NCBI GenBank assembly: GCA_038106575.1
Contig: JAYOED010000002.1
Location: 1 to 64,000 of the forward strand
Source of the DNA: Ga0077527 sp038106575
GTDB taxonomy: Bacteria > Pseudomonadota > Gammaproteobacteria > Burkholderiales > SG8-41
Direction: 5' to 3'
Length of the DNA: 64,000 nucleotides
Below are positions 43,226 to 52,145 of this stretch, in pieces. Position numbers and translations under genes: made by a program. Position 1 is the first letter of the stretch; each line of letters starts with the position of its first letter. The notes under the pieces are model-generated. The model did not search any database. It was not told the DNA's origin and saw only the letters and a program-made list of their open reading frames with translations.

Positions 43226-43966
43226 TTATTGCATGTGCTGACCGCCGTTGATAGCGATGTTGGCACCGGTGACAAATGCCGCTTCTTCCGAGCACAGGTA
43301 GGCCACCAGCCCGGCGACCTCTTCCGGTTTGCCCAGGCGGCCGATCGGGATCTGCGGAATGATCTTGGAATCGAGCACTTCCTTGGGTATCGCCATCACC
43401 ATCTTGGTGCCGATGTAACCGGGAGAAATGGTATTGACGGTAACGCCCTTGCGGGCGTATTCGAGCGCGGCGGCCTTGGTGAAGCCGTGCATGCCGGCCT
43501 TGGCCGCCGAATAGTTGGTCTGGCCAAAGGCGCCTTTCTGGCCGTTGACCGAAGACACGTTGATGACCCGGCCCCAGCCACGTTCGGCCATGCCTTCGAT
43601 GACGGGCTTGGTCATGTTGAACACGCTGTCGAGGTTGGTTTTCATCACGGCATCCCAGCTGTCCTTCTCCATCTTGCGGAAGGTGGTATCCCGCGTGATG
43701 CCAGCGTTGTTGACCAGCACGTCGACCGGACCGACGTCCTTGGCGATCTGCGCCACGGCTTTCTTGCAGGAATCATAATCGGCGACATCGACCGGTACGG
43801 CACGGAAATCAAAACCTTCCTTCTGCATGTCGGCCAGCCACTGGCTGTGTTTCTGGTTGCCGGGCGAGTAGGTGGCGACCACCTGATAGCCCATCTTCGC
43901 AAGTTTCATGCAGATGGCCTCGCCGAGGCCGCCCATACCGCCGGTGACGACTGCAACGCGTGACAT
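43226..43966 (-). CDS. phaB: Acetoacetyl-CoA reductase PhaB
   Basis: 246 residues, SDR family. Cofactor motif VTGGMGGLGEAICMKLAKMG, NNAG in LVNNAGITRDTTF, catalytic Ser in NVSSVNGQKGAFG and YxxxK in YSAAKAGMHGFTKA. The insert FRKMEKDSWD and the PGYI segment match PhaB. It reduces acetoacetyl-CoA to (R)-3-hydroxybutyryl-CoA with NADPH. AGGAGG-like ribosome site lies before the ATG. Confidence 0.95.
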   Translation of the reverse strand: MSRVAVVTGGMGGLGEAICMKLAKMGYQVVATYSPGNQKHSQWLADMQKEGFDFRAVPVDVADYDSCKKAVAQIAKDVGPVDVLVNNAGITRDTTFRKMEKDSWDAVMKTNLDSVFNMTKPVIEGMAERGWGRVINVSSVNGQKGAFGQTNYSAAKAGMHGFTKAAALEYARKGVTVNTISPGYIGTKMVMAIPKEVLDSKIIPQIPIGRLGKPEEVAGLVAYLCSEEAAFVTGANIAINGGQHMQ

Positions 43967-44041
43967 GTTGACTCCTCCTTTATTTGTAACGGTGATTAAT
44001 CTAGCAGCATTCGGCGCTGCCGCACATTGATCCGTGCCGGT

Positions 44042-45754
44042 TCAGGCGCATTTTTCGCGGACATAGCGGCCCGGGGCTGCTTCGACTGCAGGATATTTCC
44101 CGGTGCCGGGTGTACGCGGAGCCACCAGTCCGCCACCGTGTGTCGCCAGCCATTGTGTCCAGTCCGGCCACCAGCTGCCGGGCATGCTGGCGGCGCCCTG
44201 CAGCCAGGCGTCGGCTTCAGGCGGCAGCACGTCGTTGACCCAGAAATTACGCTTGTTGCGTTTCGCCGGGTTGATGACCCCGGCGATATGGCCGCTGGCT
44301 GCCAGTACAAAGCGGATGTCGCCGCCGATCAGTTGCACCGTGTTGTAGGCGGTGCGCCAGGGAACAATGTGATCCTCGCGGGCAGCCAGCACATAGGCGG
44401 GCATATCGACAGTGCTCAGGTCGACCGGCGTGCCGCACATCGTCAGGCGGCCGGGTTCGCGTAGGCGGTTTTCAAGATAGGTGTTGCGTATGTATTCGCA
44501 ATACATGGTGCCGGGCAGGTTGGTGCTGTCGCTGTTCCAGAAGAGCAGGTCGAAGGCGTCCGGCGTGCGGCCCTTCAGGTAATTGTTGACCACGTACGGC
44601 CAGATCAGGTCGTTGGCGCGGAGGCTGGCGAAGGTTGCCGCCAGTTCACGGCCGCGCAGCACGCCGCCGGCGGCGAATTCGGCTTCCCGCGCTTTGACGT
44701 ATGGCTCGTCGACGAAAACACTCAGCTCGCCGGTATCGCCGAAATCGAGCATGGTGGTGAGAAGGGTGACGCTGGAGACCGGCTTTTCATTACGGCCGCG
44801 CAGTACTGCTAGCGCACAGGCAAGTAGCGTGCCGCCGACGCAGAATCCCAGCGCATTGGCCTGTTCCACGCCGCAGATCTCGCGGGCCACTGTCAGCGCG
44901 CGCAGCACGCCGTGTTCCAGGTAATCCTCCCATGTGGCCCTACCCATAGCTTCGGGGATGTTGCGCCACGACACCATGAATACCGTATGCCCAGCTTCGA
45001 GTGTGTGCTGCACGAAAGAGTTTTCAGGCTGCAGATCAAGGATGTAGTACTTGTTGATAAACGGCGGCACTATCACCAGCGGCCGTTCATGGACTTTTTC
45101 CGAAAGTGGCGCGTACTGCAGCAACTGCATAAAATCGTTTTCATAAACAACGGAACCCGGCGTGATCGCCAGGTTGCGGCCAACTTCAAACGCGCTCTCG
45201 TCGGTCATCGACACCAGCCCGCGATCGATATCAGCGGCGAGATTCTTCAGCCCGCGGTTGATGCTCTCGCCCTCGGTCTGTGCCGCGAGTTTCAGCGCTT
45301 CCGGATGGCTCCACGGAAAGTTGGCCGGTGACATTGCGTCGATCAGTTGCCTGGTATAGAACTCGAGTTTGTGCTGGGCGTGCGGTTCAAGGCGCGCTGA
45401 GGCCGTCAGTTCTTCCAGCCAACGCGCCGAGATCAGATAGGAACGGGCGAGGTAGCTGAAATAAGGCTCTTTCCATTCCGGCGCGCGGAAACGGCGATCC
45501 TCCGAAGGCGGTTCCGGTTTGTCACCGTCCGTTGTTCCGGTGTAGGCTTGCCACAGTTCAAGGTGATCGCGGTAGTAGCGGTTGTTGAGTTCGAGCCAGC
45601 GCTCGCTGTTGACCGCCGCGGCCGCGCTCAGGGTATGCATCATCGCTGCAGGGTCCGGCAGTGCGCCGGGGCCGAGCTTGCTTGCAGCGTCAGCCAGCAG
45701 ACGGCGCTGTAGTTCGGTAAATGCTGCTGCGGCGTCGGGTTTGGGGTCGGTCAT
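44042..45754 (-). CDS. phaC: Class I poly(3-hydroxyalkanoate) synthase PhaC
   Basis: 570 residues. The lipase-like box is GFCVGGTLLA with the nucleophilic Cys; Asp is in REDHIVPW and His in ASGHIAGVINP. The N-terminal regulatory domain (about 1-170) and FINKYYILDLQPENSFV are typical of class I synthases. It polymerises hydroxyacyl-CoA into storage granules. phaB follows after 75 bp. phaA is absent, so acetoacetyl-CoA must come from a thiolase elsewhere or from the acetoacetyl-CoA synthetase at 52909-54897. Confidence 0.96.
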   Translation of the reverse strand: MTDPKPDAAAAFTELQRRLLADAASKLGPGALPDPAAMMHTLSAAAAVNSERWLELNNRYYRDHLELWQAYTGTTDGDKPEPPSEDRRFRAPEWKEPYFSYLARSYLISARWLEELTASARLEPHAQHKLEFYTRQLIDAMSPANFPWSHPEALKLAAQTEGESINRGLKNLAADIDRGLVSMTDESAFEVGRNLAITPGSVVYENDFMQLLQYAPLSEKVHERPLVIVPPFINKYYILDLQPENSFVQHTLEAGHTVFMVSWRNIPEAMGRATWEDYLEHGVLRALTVAREICGVEQANALGFCVGGTLLACALAVLRGRNEKPVSSVTLLTTMLDFGDTGELSVFVDEPYVKAREAEFAAGGVLRGRELAATFASLRANDLIWPYVVNNYLKGRTPDAFDLLFWNSDSTNLPGTMYCEYIRNTYLENRLREPGRLTMCGTPVDLSTVDMPAYVLAAREDHIVPWRTAYNTVQLIGGDIRFVLAASGHIAGVINPAKRNKRNFWVNDVLPPEADAWLQGAASMPGSWWPDWTQWLATHGGGLVAPRTPGTGKYPAVEAAPGRYVREKCA

Positions 45755-45877
45755 GGAAATGACTGCAGACTGCGGCGAAATGATGACACGCCGATGAACG
45801 GGATCAGGTGCAACGATAACACGGCGCGCAGCAGAGGCCGCGAAGCGGGTCCATCAAGTTATTGTTTTAAAGGGTTA

Positions 45878-46654
45878 TCAGTGACCGTGCGCCCAGGCGC
45901 TAACAGCCCATATGGTCACGATGCCGAGCCCAATCAGCGCGACCTGCTGCACGGTGGCGGCGATTTCGGGTCGACGGTGCAGTCCGGGGATCAGGTCGGC
46001 CACGGCAACGTAGAGCATGCTCGCCGCCGCCAGCGCCAGCAGCGGCGTAACCAGCGCCTGCATCATCTTTAGCGTGAACCAGGCCAGCACGCCGCCGAGT
46101 ACCATCGCCGCGCTGGCGAGCATGTTGAGCAGCAGTGCCCTACGCTTGCTGTATCCGGAATGCAGCAGGATCAGGAAATCGCCGACTTCCTGCGGGATTT
46201 CATGCGCGATGATGGCGATCGCGGTGACGATGCCCAGTTCGATATCGGCCATGAACGCCGCTGCGATCAGCACACCGTCAACGAAATTATGGAAGGTGTC
46301 GCCGATCAGGATCATCAGGCCGCTGCGGCTGTGGTCATGTTCAGGCGGAGTGTGCGGGTCGTGCGCTTCGCATTCCTCGACATGGCAGTGGCGCCACAGC
46401 ACCAGTTTTTCCAAGACGAAGAAGGCGAGGATGCCGAACAGCACCGTTGCCGCTGTGGCGCTGATGTCTTTGCTCTGCTCGAAAGCATGCGGCAGTACTT
46501 CGATGAATGCCGCGCCGAGCAGGGCACCCACGGCATAGCTGACCAGCATCGGCACCTGGGATGCCTTGGCCTTGATCGCAAAGAGCGCCGCGACGAGTGC
46601 CGAAAGCACGCCGCCTGCAAGGGTGGCCACGATGATCCAGGACAGGGTATTCAC
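45878..46654 (-). CDS. ZIP-family metal transporter
   Basis: 258 residues from GTG 46654 (VNTLSWIIVATLAGGVLS starts the first helix); upstream in-frame codons lie in non-hydrophobic sequence. Eight membrane segments. The metal motifs HNFVDGVLIAAAF (TM4) and HEIPQEVGDFLIL (TM5) are those of ZIP carriers, and a His-rich loop (CHVEECEAHDPHTPPEHDH) lies between TM3 and TM4. Imports Zn2+ or other divalent ions. Confidence 0.9.
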   Translation of the reverse strand: MNTLSWIIVATLAGGVLSALVAALFAIKAKASQVPMLVSYAVGALLGAAFIEVLPHAFEQSKDISATAATVLFGILAFFVLEKLVLWRHCHVEECEAHDPHTPPEHDHSRSGLMILIGDTFHNFVDGVLIAAAFMADIELGIVTAIAIIAHEIPQEVGDFLILLHSGYSKRRALLLNMLASAAMVLGGVLAWFTLKMMQALVTPLLALAAASMLYVAVADLIPGLHRRPEIAATVQQVALIGLGIVTIWAVSAWAHGH

Positions 46655-46721
46655 GTTGATCCGGTTCCGGCAATGCGCCTGATGGCGCGGCAAAGCGCGC
46701 AATTATACGGGAAGGGGCTCG

Positions 46722-47468
46722 TCAGTCGCAGGTACGCCAGATGAGTGCTGCCATGCGGCCGGTGACCTTGTCGCGGCGGTAGGAAAAAAAACGTTGCGGA
46801 TCGGAGACGGTGCAGTCGGCACCGCCGTAGATCTGGGTCAATCCCGCCCGGCTCAGTGCGTTTCGTGCCAGCGCCGGCAGGTCGCACAGCCATTTGCCCT
46901 GCCGCAGCCGGGAGAACGCGGTGCGGTTTTCCGGAGCTCTGTCGCAGAAGGCCTGCAGTACGTCATCACCGACTTCAAAGGCATCCGGGCCGATGCCGGG
47001 ACCGATGTACGCCACCAGTTCCTGCGGCCGTGCTGACATGCGTTCGACCGTGTTTGCAAGGACGCCGCCCGCCAGTCCGCGCCAGCCGGCGTGGGCAGCG
47101 GCAACGCAGGTTCCCGCACGGTCGGTCAGCAGCACTGGCAGACAGTCGGCGATCAGGATCGCGCAGACGGTGCCCAGTCGGTGCGCCACACTGGCATCCG
47201 CCTCAGGCGCGTCTTTCAGGGTATCGGCATCGACGACTGTCGCGCCGTTTATCTGGGACAGCCATTTCGGTTCCTGCGGAAGGTGTTTCTGCAGCCGGTT
47301 ACGGTTTTCGGCGACGGCAACCGGATCGTCTTCAGTGCGTGTACCCAGATTGAGGCTGGCCCAGGGCCCGCTGCTGATGCCGCCGGCGCGTGTGGTGATC
47401 AGCGCGCGTACGTTCGCAGGCGCCGGCCAGTCGGGGACGATCCATTGTTGGGGCATGTCGTATTTCAT
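46722..47468 (-). CDS. pgeF: Purine nucleoside phosphorylase / laccase-domain protein PgeF (YfiH)
   Basis: 248 residues from ATG 47468, which overlaps the rluD stop (ATGA). Metal/catalytic residues: ADCLPVLLTDRAGTCVAAAH with AGWRGLAGG (Cys and His), and GPGIGPDAFEVGDDV. Bacterial members act as purine nucleoside phosphorylase/adenosine deaminase or peptidoglycan-editing factors. The rluD-pgeF coupling is conserved in proteobacteria. Confidence 0.93.
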   Translation of the reverse strand: MKYDMPQQWIVPDWPAPANVRALITTRAGGISSGPWASLNLGTRTEDDPVAVAENRNRLQKHLPQEPKWLSQINGATVVDADTLKDAPEADASVAHRLGTVCAILIADCLPVLLTDRAGTCVAAAHAGWRGLAGGVLANTVERMSARPQELVAYIGPGIGPDAFEVGDDVLQAFCDRAPENRTAFSRLRQGKWLCDLPALARNALSRAGLTQIYGGADCTVSDPQRFFSYRRDKVTGRMAALIWRTCD

Positions 47469-48385
47469 CCAGTGCGTAATGCTTCGATCAGGTGTTGCAG
47501 GTCTGCGGGAAGCGGTGCCTGCCATTGCATGGCCTTGCCGCTTTGCGGGTGAATCAGTGCGAGTTTTTTGGCATGCAGCGCCTGGCGGCCGATGTGCGGC
47601 TGTGCCGGGCCGTTGCGCTTGCCGTAGACCGGATCGCCCCAGATCGGGTGCCCCAGTTTCTGCAGGTGTACGCGGATTTGGTGGGTGCGCCCGGTTTCCA
47701 GGCGGCAGGCGAGCACGCTGGCCGCGGCAAGGCGTTCGATCACGGTGTAATGCGTGACTGCCGGTTTTCCAGTGGCGGTGACTTTCATGCGCGTGCGGCT
47801 GCGCGGATCACGGCCGATGGCACCCTCGATTTTTCCGTTGCGCGCTACCCGTCCATGAGCGACTGCGCAGTATTCGCGGCCGACGCTGTGCGCTTGCAAC
47901 TGCCGAACGAGATCGGTCTGCGCAGTCAGCGTGCGTGCGACCACGAGCAGTCCGCTGGTGTCCTTATCGAGCCGGTGTACGATACCCGCGCGCGGAACGG
48001 TGGCGAGTTCCGGAGCATAGGCGAGAAGGGCGTTGAGCAGCGTGCCTTCCCAGTTGCCGCTGCCGGGATGAACGACTAGATCGGCCGGCTTGTTGATAAC
48101 CAGCAGCGCGTCATCTTCGTAAACGATGTCGAGTGGCAGCGCCTGCGGGCGGAACGCTGTTTCCTGAGGCGACAACGCCGGTTGTACGATCAGCTGCTCC
48201 CCGCCGTGGAGGCGGTCGCGCGGCGCCGGCAGCCTGCCGTCGACGGTGACCCGGCCTTCCTTGATCCAGTACGCGAGCCGGGCGCGTGAAAACTGGGGCA
48301 GCATGTGCGCCAGCGTCTGGTCCAGGCGCTGGCCGGCGCTGGAGTCCGGCACCGTCAATCGATGCGGAGCCGGAACAGCAGGCAA
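47465..48385 (-). CDS. rluD: 23S rRNA pseudouridine synthase RluD
   Basis: About 306 residues with a TTG start at 48385, chosen because E. coli RluD has only ~15 residues before GQRLDQ; ATG 48457 would run into bamD on the other strand. S4 domain at AGQRLDQTLAHMLPQFSRAR; catalytic Asp in GIVHRLDKDTSGLLVVA; RLETGRTHQIRVHLQKLGHP and GDPVYG are the conserved pseudouridine-synthase blocks. Modifies helix 69 of 23S rRNA. Divergent from bamD, the standard arrangement. Confidence 0.93.
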   Translation of the reverse strand: MPAVPAPHRLTVPDSSAGQRLDQTLAHMLPQFSRARLAYWIKEGRVTVDGRLPAPRDRLHGGEQLIVQPALSPQETAFRPQALPLDIVYEDDALLVINKPADLVVHPGSGNWEGTLLNALLAYAPELATVPRAGIVHRLDKDTSGLLVVARTLTAQTDLVRQLQAHSVGREYCAVAHGRVARNGKIEGAIGRDPRSRTRMKVTATGKPAVTHYTVIERLAAASVLACRLETGRTHQIRVHLQKLGHPIWGDPVYGKRNGPAQPHIGRQALHAKKLALIHPQSGKAMQWQAPLPADLQHLIEALRTG

Positions 48386-48390
48386 ACAGG

Positions 48391-48396
48391 TATAAT
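48391..48396 (+). promoter_or_regulatory. -10 box in the rluD-bamD divergent region
   Basis: A perfect TATAAT on the plus strand ends 6 nt before ATG 48403. If used, transcription would start at or near that ATG, making a leaderless message or favouring the downstream ATG at 48436. No clear -35 hexamer is seen. Confidence 0.4.
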
Positions 48397-48402
48397 TTTC
48401 AG

Positions 48403-49242
48403 ATGACAATTCAGTGCAAACCGTTTCAAAAACAGATGTGGAGTATTTTATCGTCATTCGCCTTGCTTGCCGCGACCCTGATCCTCGGCGGGTGCGGACT
48501 CTTCGACGGCAAGCAGTACGACGAGACCCGGACCTGGTCGGTGCAGAAGCTATACGCGGAAGCCCGTGACGAACTGTCAAACCGCAACTGGGAGAGCGCG
48601 ATCAAGCATTACGAGCGGATCGAGTCACGTTATCCTTTCGGGCGTTTCGCGCAGCAGGCGCAGATAGAGTTGGCTTATGCGCACTGGAAGTACGAGGATC
48701 AGGCATCGGCACTGGCAACCATCGACCGTTTCCTCAAGACCTTTCCTAATCATCCCAGCGCCGATTACATGTATTTCCTGCGCGGGCTAATCAATTTCAA
48801 TGATAATCTGGGCATCATGGGGGTTTTCAGCGGACAGGATTTGTCCGAGCGCGATCCCAAGGCTGCCACGGACGCGTTCGGAGCGTTCAAGGAACTCGCG
48901 ACGCGTTATCCCGAGAGCAAGTACACTCCGGATGCCATATTGCGTATGAGTTACTTGGTCAACTCGCTGGCTTCTCATGAAATACACGTTGCGCGCTATT
49001 ACATGAAACGCAAAGCCTATGTGGCGGCGGTCAACCGTGCGCAATACGTGTTGAAGACCTATCCTGACGCTCCGGCGAACGAGGAAGGACTGGTGATCAT
49101 GGTCCAGGGTTATGACGCACTGGGTTTGAAAACGCTTCGCGATGATGCCGAACGCGTGTTGAACCGGAATTTCCCCAACAGCGTTTACCTCAAGGGTGGC
49201 CCAAAGGCGGCTGTGCCGTGGTGGCAGATCTGGAACTACTAG
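48403..49242 (+). CDS. bamD: Outer membrane assembly lipoprotein BamD (ComL)
   Basis: 279 residues from ATG 48403 (or 268 from ATG 48436). Lipoprotein signal ending LILGGCGLFDG puts the lipidated Cys near residue 29. Five TPR-like repeats follow, with SRYPFGRFAQQAQIELAYAH and FPNHPSADYMYFLRG diagnostic of BamD. Part of the BAM complex that inserts beta-barrel proteins. Essential in related bacteria. Confidence 0.94.
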   Translation: MTIQCKPFQKQMWSILSSFALLAATLILGGCGLFDGKQYDETRTWSVQKLYAEARDELSNRNWESAIKHYERIESRYPFGRFAQQAQIELAYAHWKYEDQASALATIDRFLKTFPNHPSADYMYFLRGLINFNDNLGIMGVFSGQDLSERDPKAATDAFGAFKELATRYPESKYTPDAILRMSYLVNSLASHEIHVARYYMKRKAYVAAVNRAQYVLKTYPDAPANEEGLVIMVQGYDALGLKTLRDDAERVLNRNFPNSVYLKGGPKAAVPWWQIWNY

Positions 49243-49246
49243 TTTT

Positions 49247-49567
49247 TTAGCGCGCGAAGCGCTTCACGACCGTGATCAGTTCCGCAATGGCCCGGTCCCC
49301 GCAGTCGGTCCTCACGGCGCTGGTGACGCAGCCCCTGGTGTGGTCCTCCAGCAGTTGCAGCGCGACGGCGTCGAGTGCCGACTGCACTGCCGCGACCTGC
49401 GTCAGCACGTCGACGCAATAGCGGTCGTTCTCGATCATCTGCGCGACGCCGCGCACCTGGCCTTCGACGCGATTCAGGCGCTTGAGCAGGGCCTGCTTGT
49501 GCGGTTGCACTACCGGGTCGTGGTGGCAGTGATTGCCATGGGTGTGTGTGGTATCAGGCGACGTCAT
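49247..49567 (-). CDS. csoR: Copper-sensing repressor CsoR
   Basis: 106 residues from ATG 49567, inside the 3' end of copZ (14-nt overlap). The N-terminal tail is His-rich (HTHGNHCHHD). The CsoR fingerprint is present: Cys in DRYCVDVLTQ and HxxxC in LEDHTRGC, ligands for Cu(I). The helical core KQALLKRLNRVEGQVRG is typical. It probably represses the copA operon through the palindrome at 51971-51987. Confidence 0.9.
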   Translation of the reverse strand: MTSPDTTHTHGNHCHHDPVVQPHKQALLKRLNRVEGQVRGVAQMIENDRYCVDVLTQVAAVQSALDAVALQLLEDHTRGCVTSAVRTDCGDRAIAELITVVKRFAR

Positions 49568-49760
49568 AACCTGCATCCTCGACGGCCTGCTTGAGCTGGG
49601 CGATACCGGTCAGGCTGGCGTCAAACTCGACTTGCGCCTGTCCGGGCTGCAACGTGACTTCGGTCTTGCTCACGCCGGGAATGCCGGAGAGCACTTTCTT
49701 GACGCTGGCGACGCAACCCATGCAGGTCATGCCGCTGATGGCTAAGGTGGTCTGCTCCAT
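49554..49760 (-). CDS. copZ: Copper chaperone CopZ (HMA domain)
   Basis: 68 residues, one heavy-metal-associated domain with ISGMTCMGCVASVKK giving the CxxC Cu(I) site. The length is that of free chaperones. Starts 14 nt after copA and overlaps csoR. Delivers Cu(I) to CopA. Confidence 0.93.
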   Translation of the reverse strand: MEQTTLAISGMTCMGCVASVKKVLSGIPGVSKTEVTLQPGQAQVEFDASLTGIAQLKQAVEDAGYDVA

Positions 49761-49773
49761 GGTCGATCTCCTG

Positions 49774-51960
49774 TCAGTGATGGGTATGGGGGCGCCAGCG
49801 TCGCAGTAACAGCGAATTGCTGACGACTGACACCGAACTTATTGCCATCGCCGCGCCGGCAATGACGGGATTGAGCATGCCTGCAGCCGCGAGCGGTATG
49901 CCGAGTACGTTGTAAATAAATGCGAAAAACAGGTTTTGCCTGATTTTGCGCAGCGTTGCGCACGACAGCGTGATCGCATTGACTGCGCCGATCAGGTCGT
50001 CGCGCATCAGCGTTACGTCTGCAGCATCAATGGCGACGTCGGATCCGGCACCGATGGCGAGACTGACGTCGGCGGAAGCAAGCGCCGGCGCGTCGTTGAC
50101 GCCGTCTCCGATCATGCCGACATGATGTCCTTCCTGGCGCAGGCGGTTGATGAACTGCGCTTTGCCTTCGGGCAGCAGGCTCGCTTCGAATTGTTCGACA
50201 CCGACTTCGCGCGCAATATGTGCAGCGGTGCGGGCGTTGTCACCGGTGAGCATGATCACCCTGATGCCCAGTTGTTTTAGGGATGCAACGGCTTCGGCTG
50301 ACGTCGGTCGTACCGGGTCGGCGATGGCAATGAAGCCGAGAAATGTGCTGTTCCGGGCAATGGCAATGACTGTTTTTCCTTGCGTTTCCAGCATTTCGCT
50401 GATGGCCGTTTCGATGTCGAAACCGCTTTCCGTGAGGAAGGCCGGTGAGCCAAGCAGCACCGGCGCGCCGTCAATGACGGCGCGCACGCCTTTGCCGGTG
50501 ACTGCTTCGAACTGCGACGTTGCCGGTAGGTCGAGTTTTTCTTGACGTGATTTGGCAATTACTGCGCGTGCCAACGGGTGTTCCGATCCCGATTCGAGGG
50601 CGGCGGCGATACGCAGTAACTCCTTTTGATCGGTCTGCGCCATCGCGATCAGATCAGTGACTGCGGGCATGCCTTGTGTCAGCGTGCCGGTCTTGTCGAC
50701 GACCAGCGTATCGAGCTGTCCCGCATGTTCCAGTGCTTCGGCATTCTTGATCAGTACGCCAGCGCGCGCGCCGGTTCCGCTGCCCACCATGATTGCCGTC
50801 GGCGTGGCAAGGCCCAGCGCGCACGGGCAGGCGATGACCAGGACAGCGACAGCTGGCACGATGGATTCTGCGAACGAACCGGAGTGCCACCACCACCCAG
50901 CTAAGGTGAGGACGGCGATGATCACGACCACCGGCACGAAAATGCCCGCGATGACGTCGGCGAGCCGCTGGATCGGCGCTTTGGATCCCTGTGCTTCGCT
51001 GACTAGCTGGACGATGCGTGCGAGCGCGGTGTCAGTTCCGATGCCGGTAGCCTCGCAGCGTAATACGCCCTGGGCGTTGATGGTTCCGGTGTAGACCTTG
51101 TCGCCGGCTTTCTTCGTGACCGGCAGGCTTTCGCCGGTGAGTAGTGCTTCGTCAATGCTGGATTGGCCTTCGAGTATTTCTCCGTCGACCGGCACTGATG
51201 CGCCCGGACGCAACTGGAAGACATCACCCACTTTGAGCGTAGTTACAGGCTGTTCGATCCACTGTCCGTCACGTTCAACCCAGGCCAACTGCGGTTGCAG
51301 CTTGACGAGTTCCTCAATTGCCGCGGAGGCGCGCGCCTTGGCGCGTGATTCGAGCAGTTTGCCGAGAAATACCAGCGTGATGATGCTGACGCTGGCTTCG
51401 AAGTAGAGGTGATGATCGAGGTCGAACGCGACTACCGTCGCACTGAAAAGATATGCAATGCCGGTGCCGAGGGCAATCAGCACGTCCATGTTGGCGCCGC
51501 CACCGCGCAGTGCATGCCAGGCGCCGCTGTAGAACCGGGCGCCGACCCAGAACTGCACCGGTGTGGCCAGCAGCCACTGCATCCAGCCCGGCAACCAGTG
51601 ATGGCCGATGCCGGTGAACATGGTGGCCATCAGCGCAATAAAGGGCAGCGACAGTGCCGCTGCAACGGAAAAAAGAAGCAGGTCGTGTTGATATTGCGCC
51701 TCTCGCTGTGCATCCCGGGAGGGTTCGCCGGCAACCGGTACATGCGCGTCGTAGCCTGCCTTGCGGATCACAGCGATCAGATCGTCGGGTTTTAGTTGTG
51801 CCGGATATTCAATGTGTGCCTGTTCGGTGGCGAAGTTCACCGCGGCGTGTACTTCCGGCAGGCGGTTGAGAACTTTCTCGATGCGCGTCGCGCAGGCTGC
51901 GCAGGTCATCCCGCTGATCGGCAGATCAATGGCAGTCGATTTGGCAATGAGCTGATCCAT
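49774..51960 (-). CDS. copA: Copper-exporting P1B-type ATPase CopA
   Basis: 728 residues. One N-terminal HMA domain (SGMTCAACATRIEKV), eight membrane helices, transmembrane site CPCALGLATPTA, phosphorylation motif DKTGTLTQG, HP motif GSEHPLARAV, and hinge GDGVNDAPALASAD. The tail ends with a His cluster. Exports Cu(I) from the cytosol. First gene of copA-copZ-csoR. Confidence 0.96.
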   Translation of the reverse strand: MDQLIAKSTAIDLPISGMTCAACATRIEKVLNRLPEVHAAVNFATEQAHIEYPAQLKPDDLIAVIRKAGYDAHVPVAGEPSRDAQREAQYQHDLLLFSVAAALSLPFIALMATMFTGIGHHWLPGWMQWLLATPVQFWVGARFYSGAWHALRGGGANMDVLIALGTGIAYLFSATVVAFDLDHHLYFEASVSIITLVFLGKLLESRAKARASAAIEELVKLQPQLAWVERDGQWIEQPVTTLKVGDVFQLRPGASVPVDGEILEGQSSIDEALLTGESLPVTKKAGDKVYTGTINAQGVLRCEATGIGTDTALARIVQLVSEAQGSKAPIQRLADVIAGIFVPVVVIIAVLTLAGWWWHSGSFAESIVPAVAVLVIACPCALGLATPTAIMVGSGTGARAGVLIKNAEALEHAGQLDTLVVDKTGTLTQGMPAVTDLIAMAQTDQKELLRIAAALESGSEHPLARAVIAKSRQEKLDLPATSQFEAVTGKGVRAVIDGAPVLLGSPAFLTESGFDIETAISEMLETQGKTVIAIARNSTFLGFIAIADPVRPTSAEAVASLKQLGIRVIMLTGDNARTAAHIAREVGVEQFEASLLPEGKAQFINRLRQEGHHVGMIGDGVNDAPALASADVSLAIGAGSDVAIDAADVTLMRDDLIGAVNAITLSCATLRKIRQNLFFAFIYNVLGIPLAAAGMLNPVIAGAAMAISSVSVVSNSLLLRRWRPHTHH

Positions 51961-51970
51961 ACCTCAGTAT

Positions 51971-51987
51971 ATACCCCATATGGGTAT
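51971..51987 (-). promoter_or_regulatory. CsoR-like operator upstream of copA
   Basis: On the minus strand the site reads ATACCCATATGGGGTAT, a near-perfect inverted repeat of ATACCC and GGGTAT arms around an AT centre. CsoR operators are pseudopalindromes of this TACCC-N-GGGTA type. It lies 10-27 bp upstream of the copA start codon, where a bound repressor would block transcription. Confidence 0.7.
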
Positions 51988-52082
51988 ATGAGCAAAGAAA
52001 AAAATCAGTTGTCGTGATTCAACTAAATGTGTGTTTTTAAGTGGATAAATGGACTTCATAAGTGAAGTCGTATACTGACGAT

Positions 52083-52118
52083 AAAAACCCCTCAGCCCAT
52101 TTTTGGAGGGTGCGGGGT
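52083..52118 (-). terminator. Putative terminator of the glycine-zipper gene
   Basis: On the minus strand ACCCC...GGGGT with an inner CCC/GGG pairing forms an imperfect hairpin followed by TTTTT. It lies 28 nt after the stop at 52146. Confidence 0.45.
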
Positions 52119-52145
52119 CAGCAGGAGGAGGTTGGTGGCGGTGGA

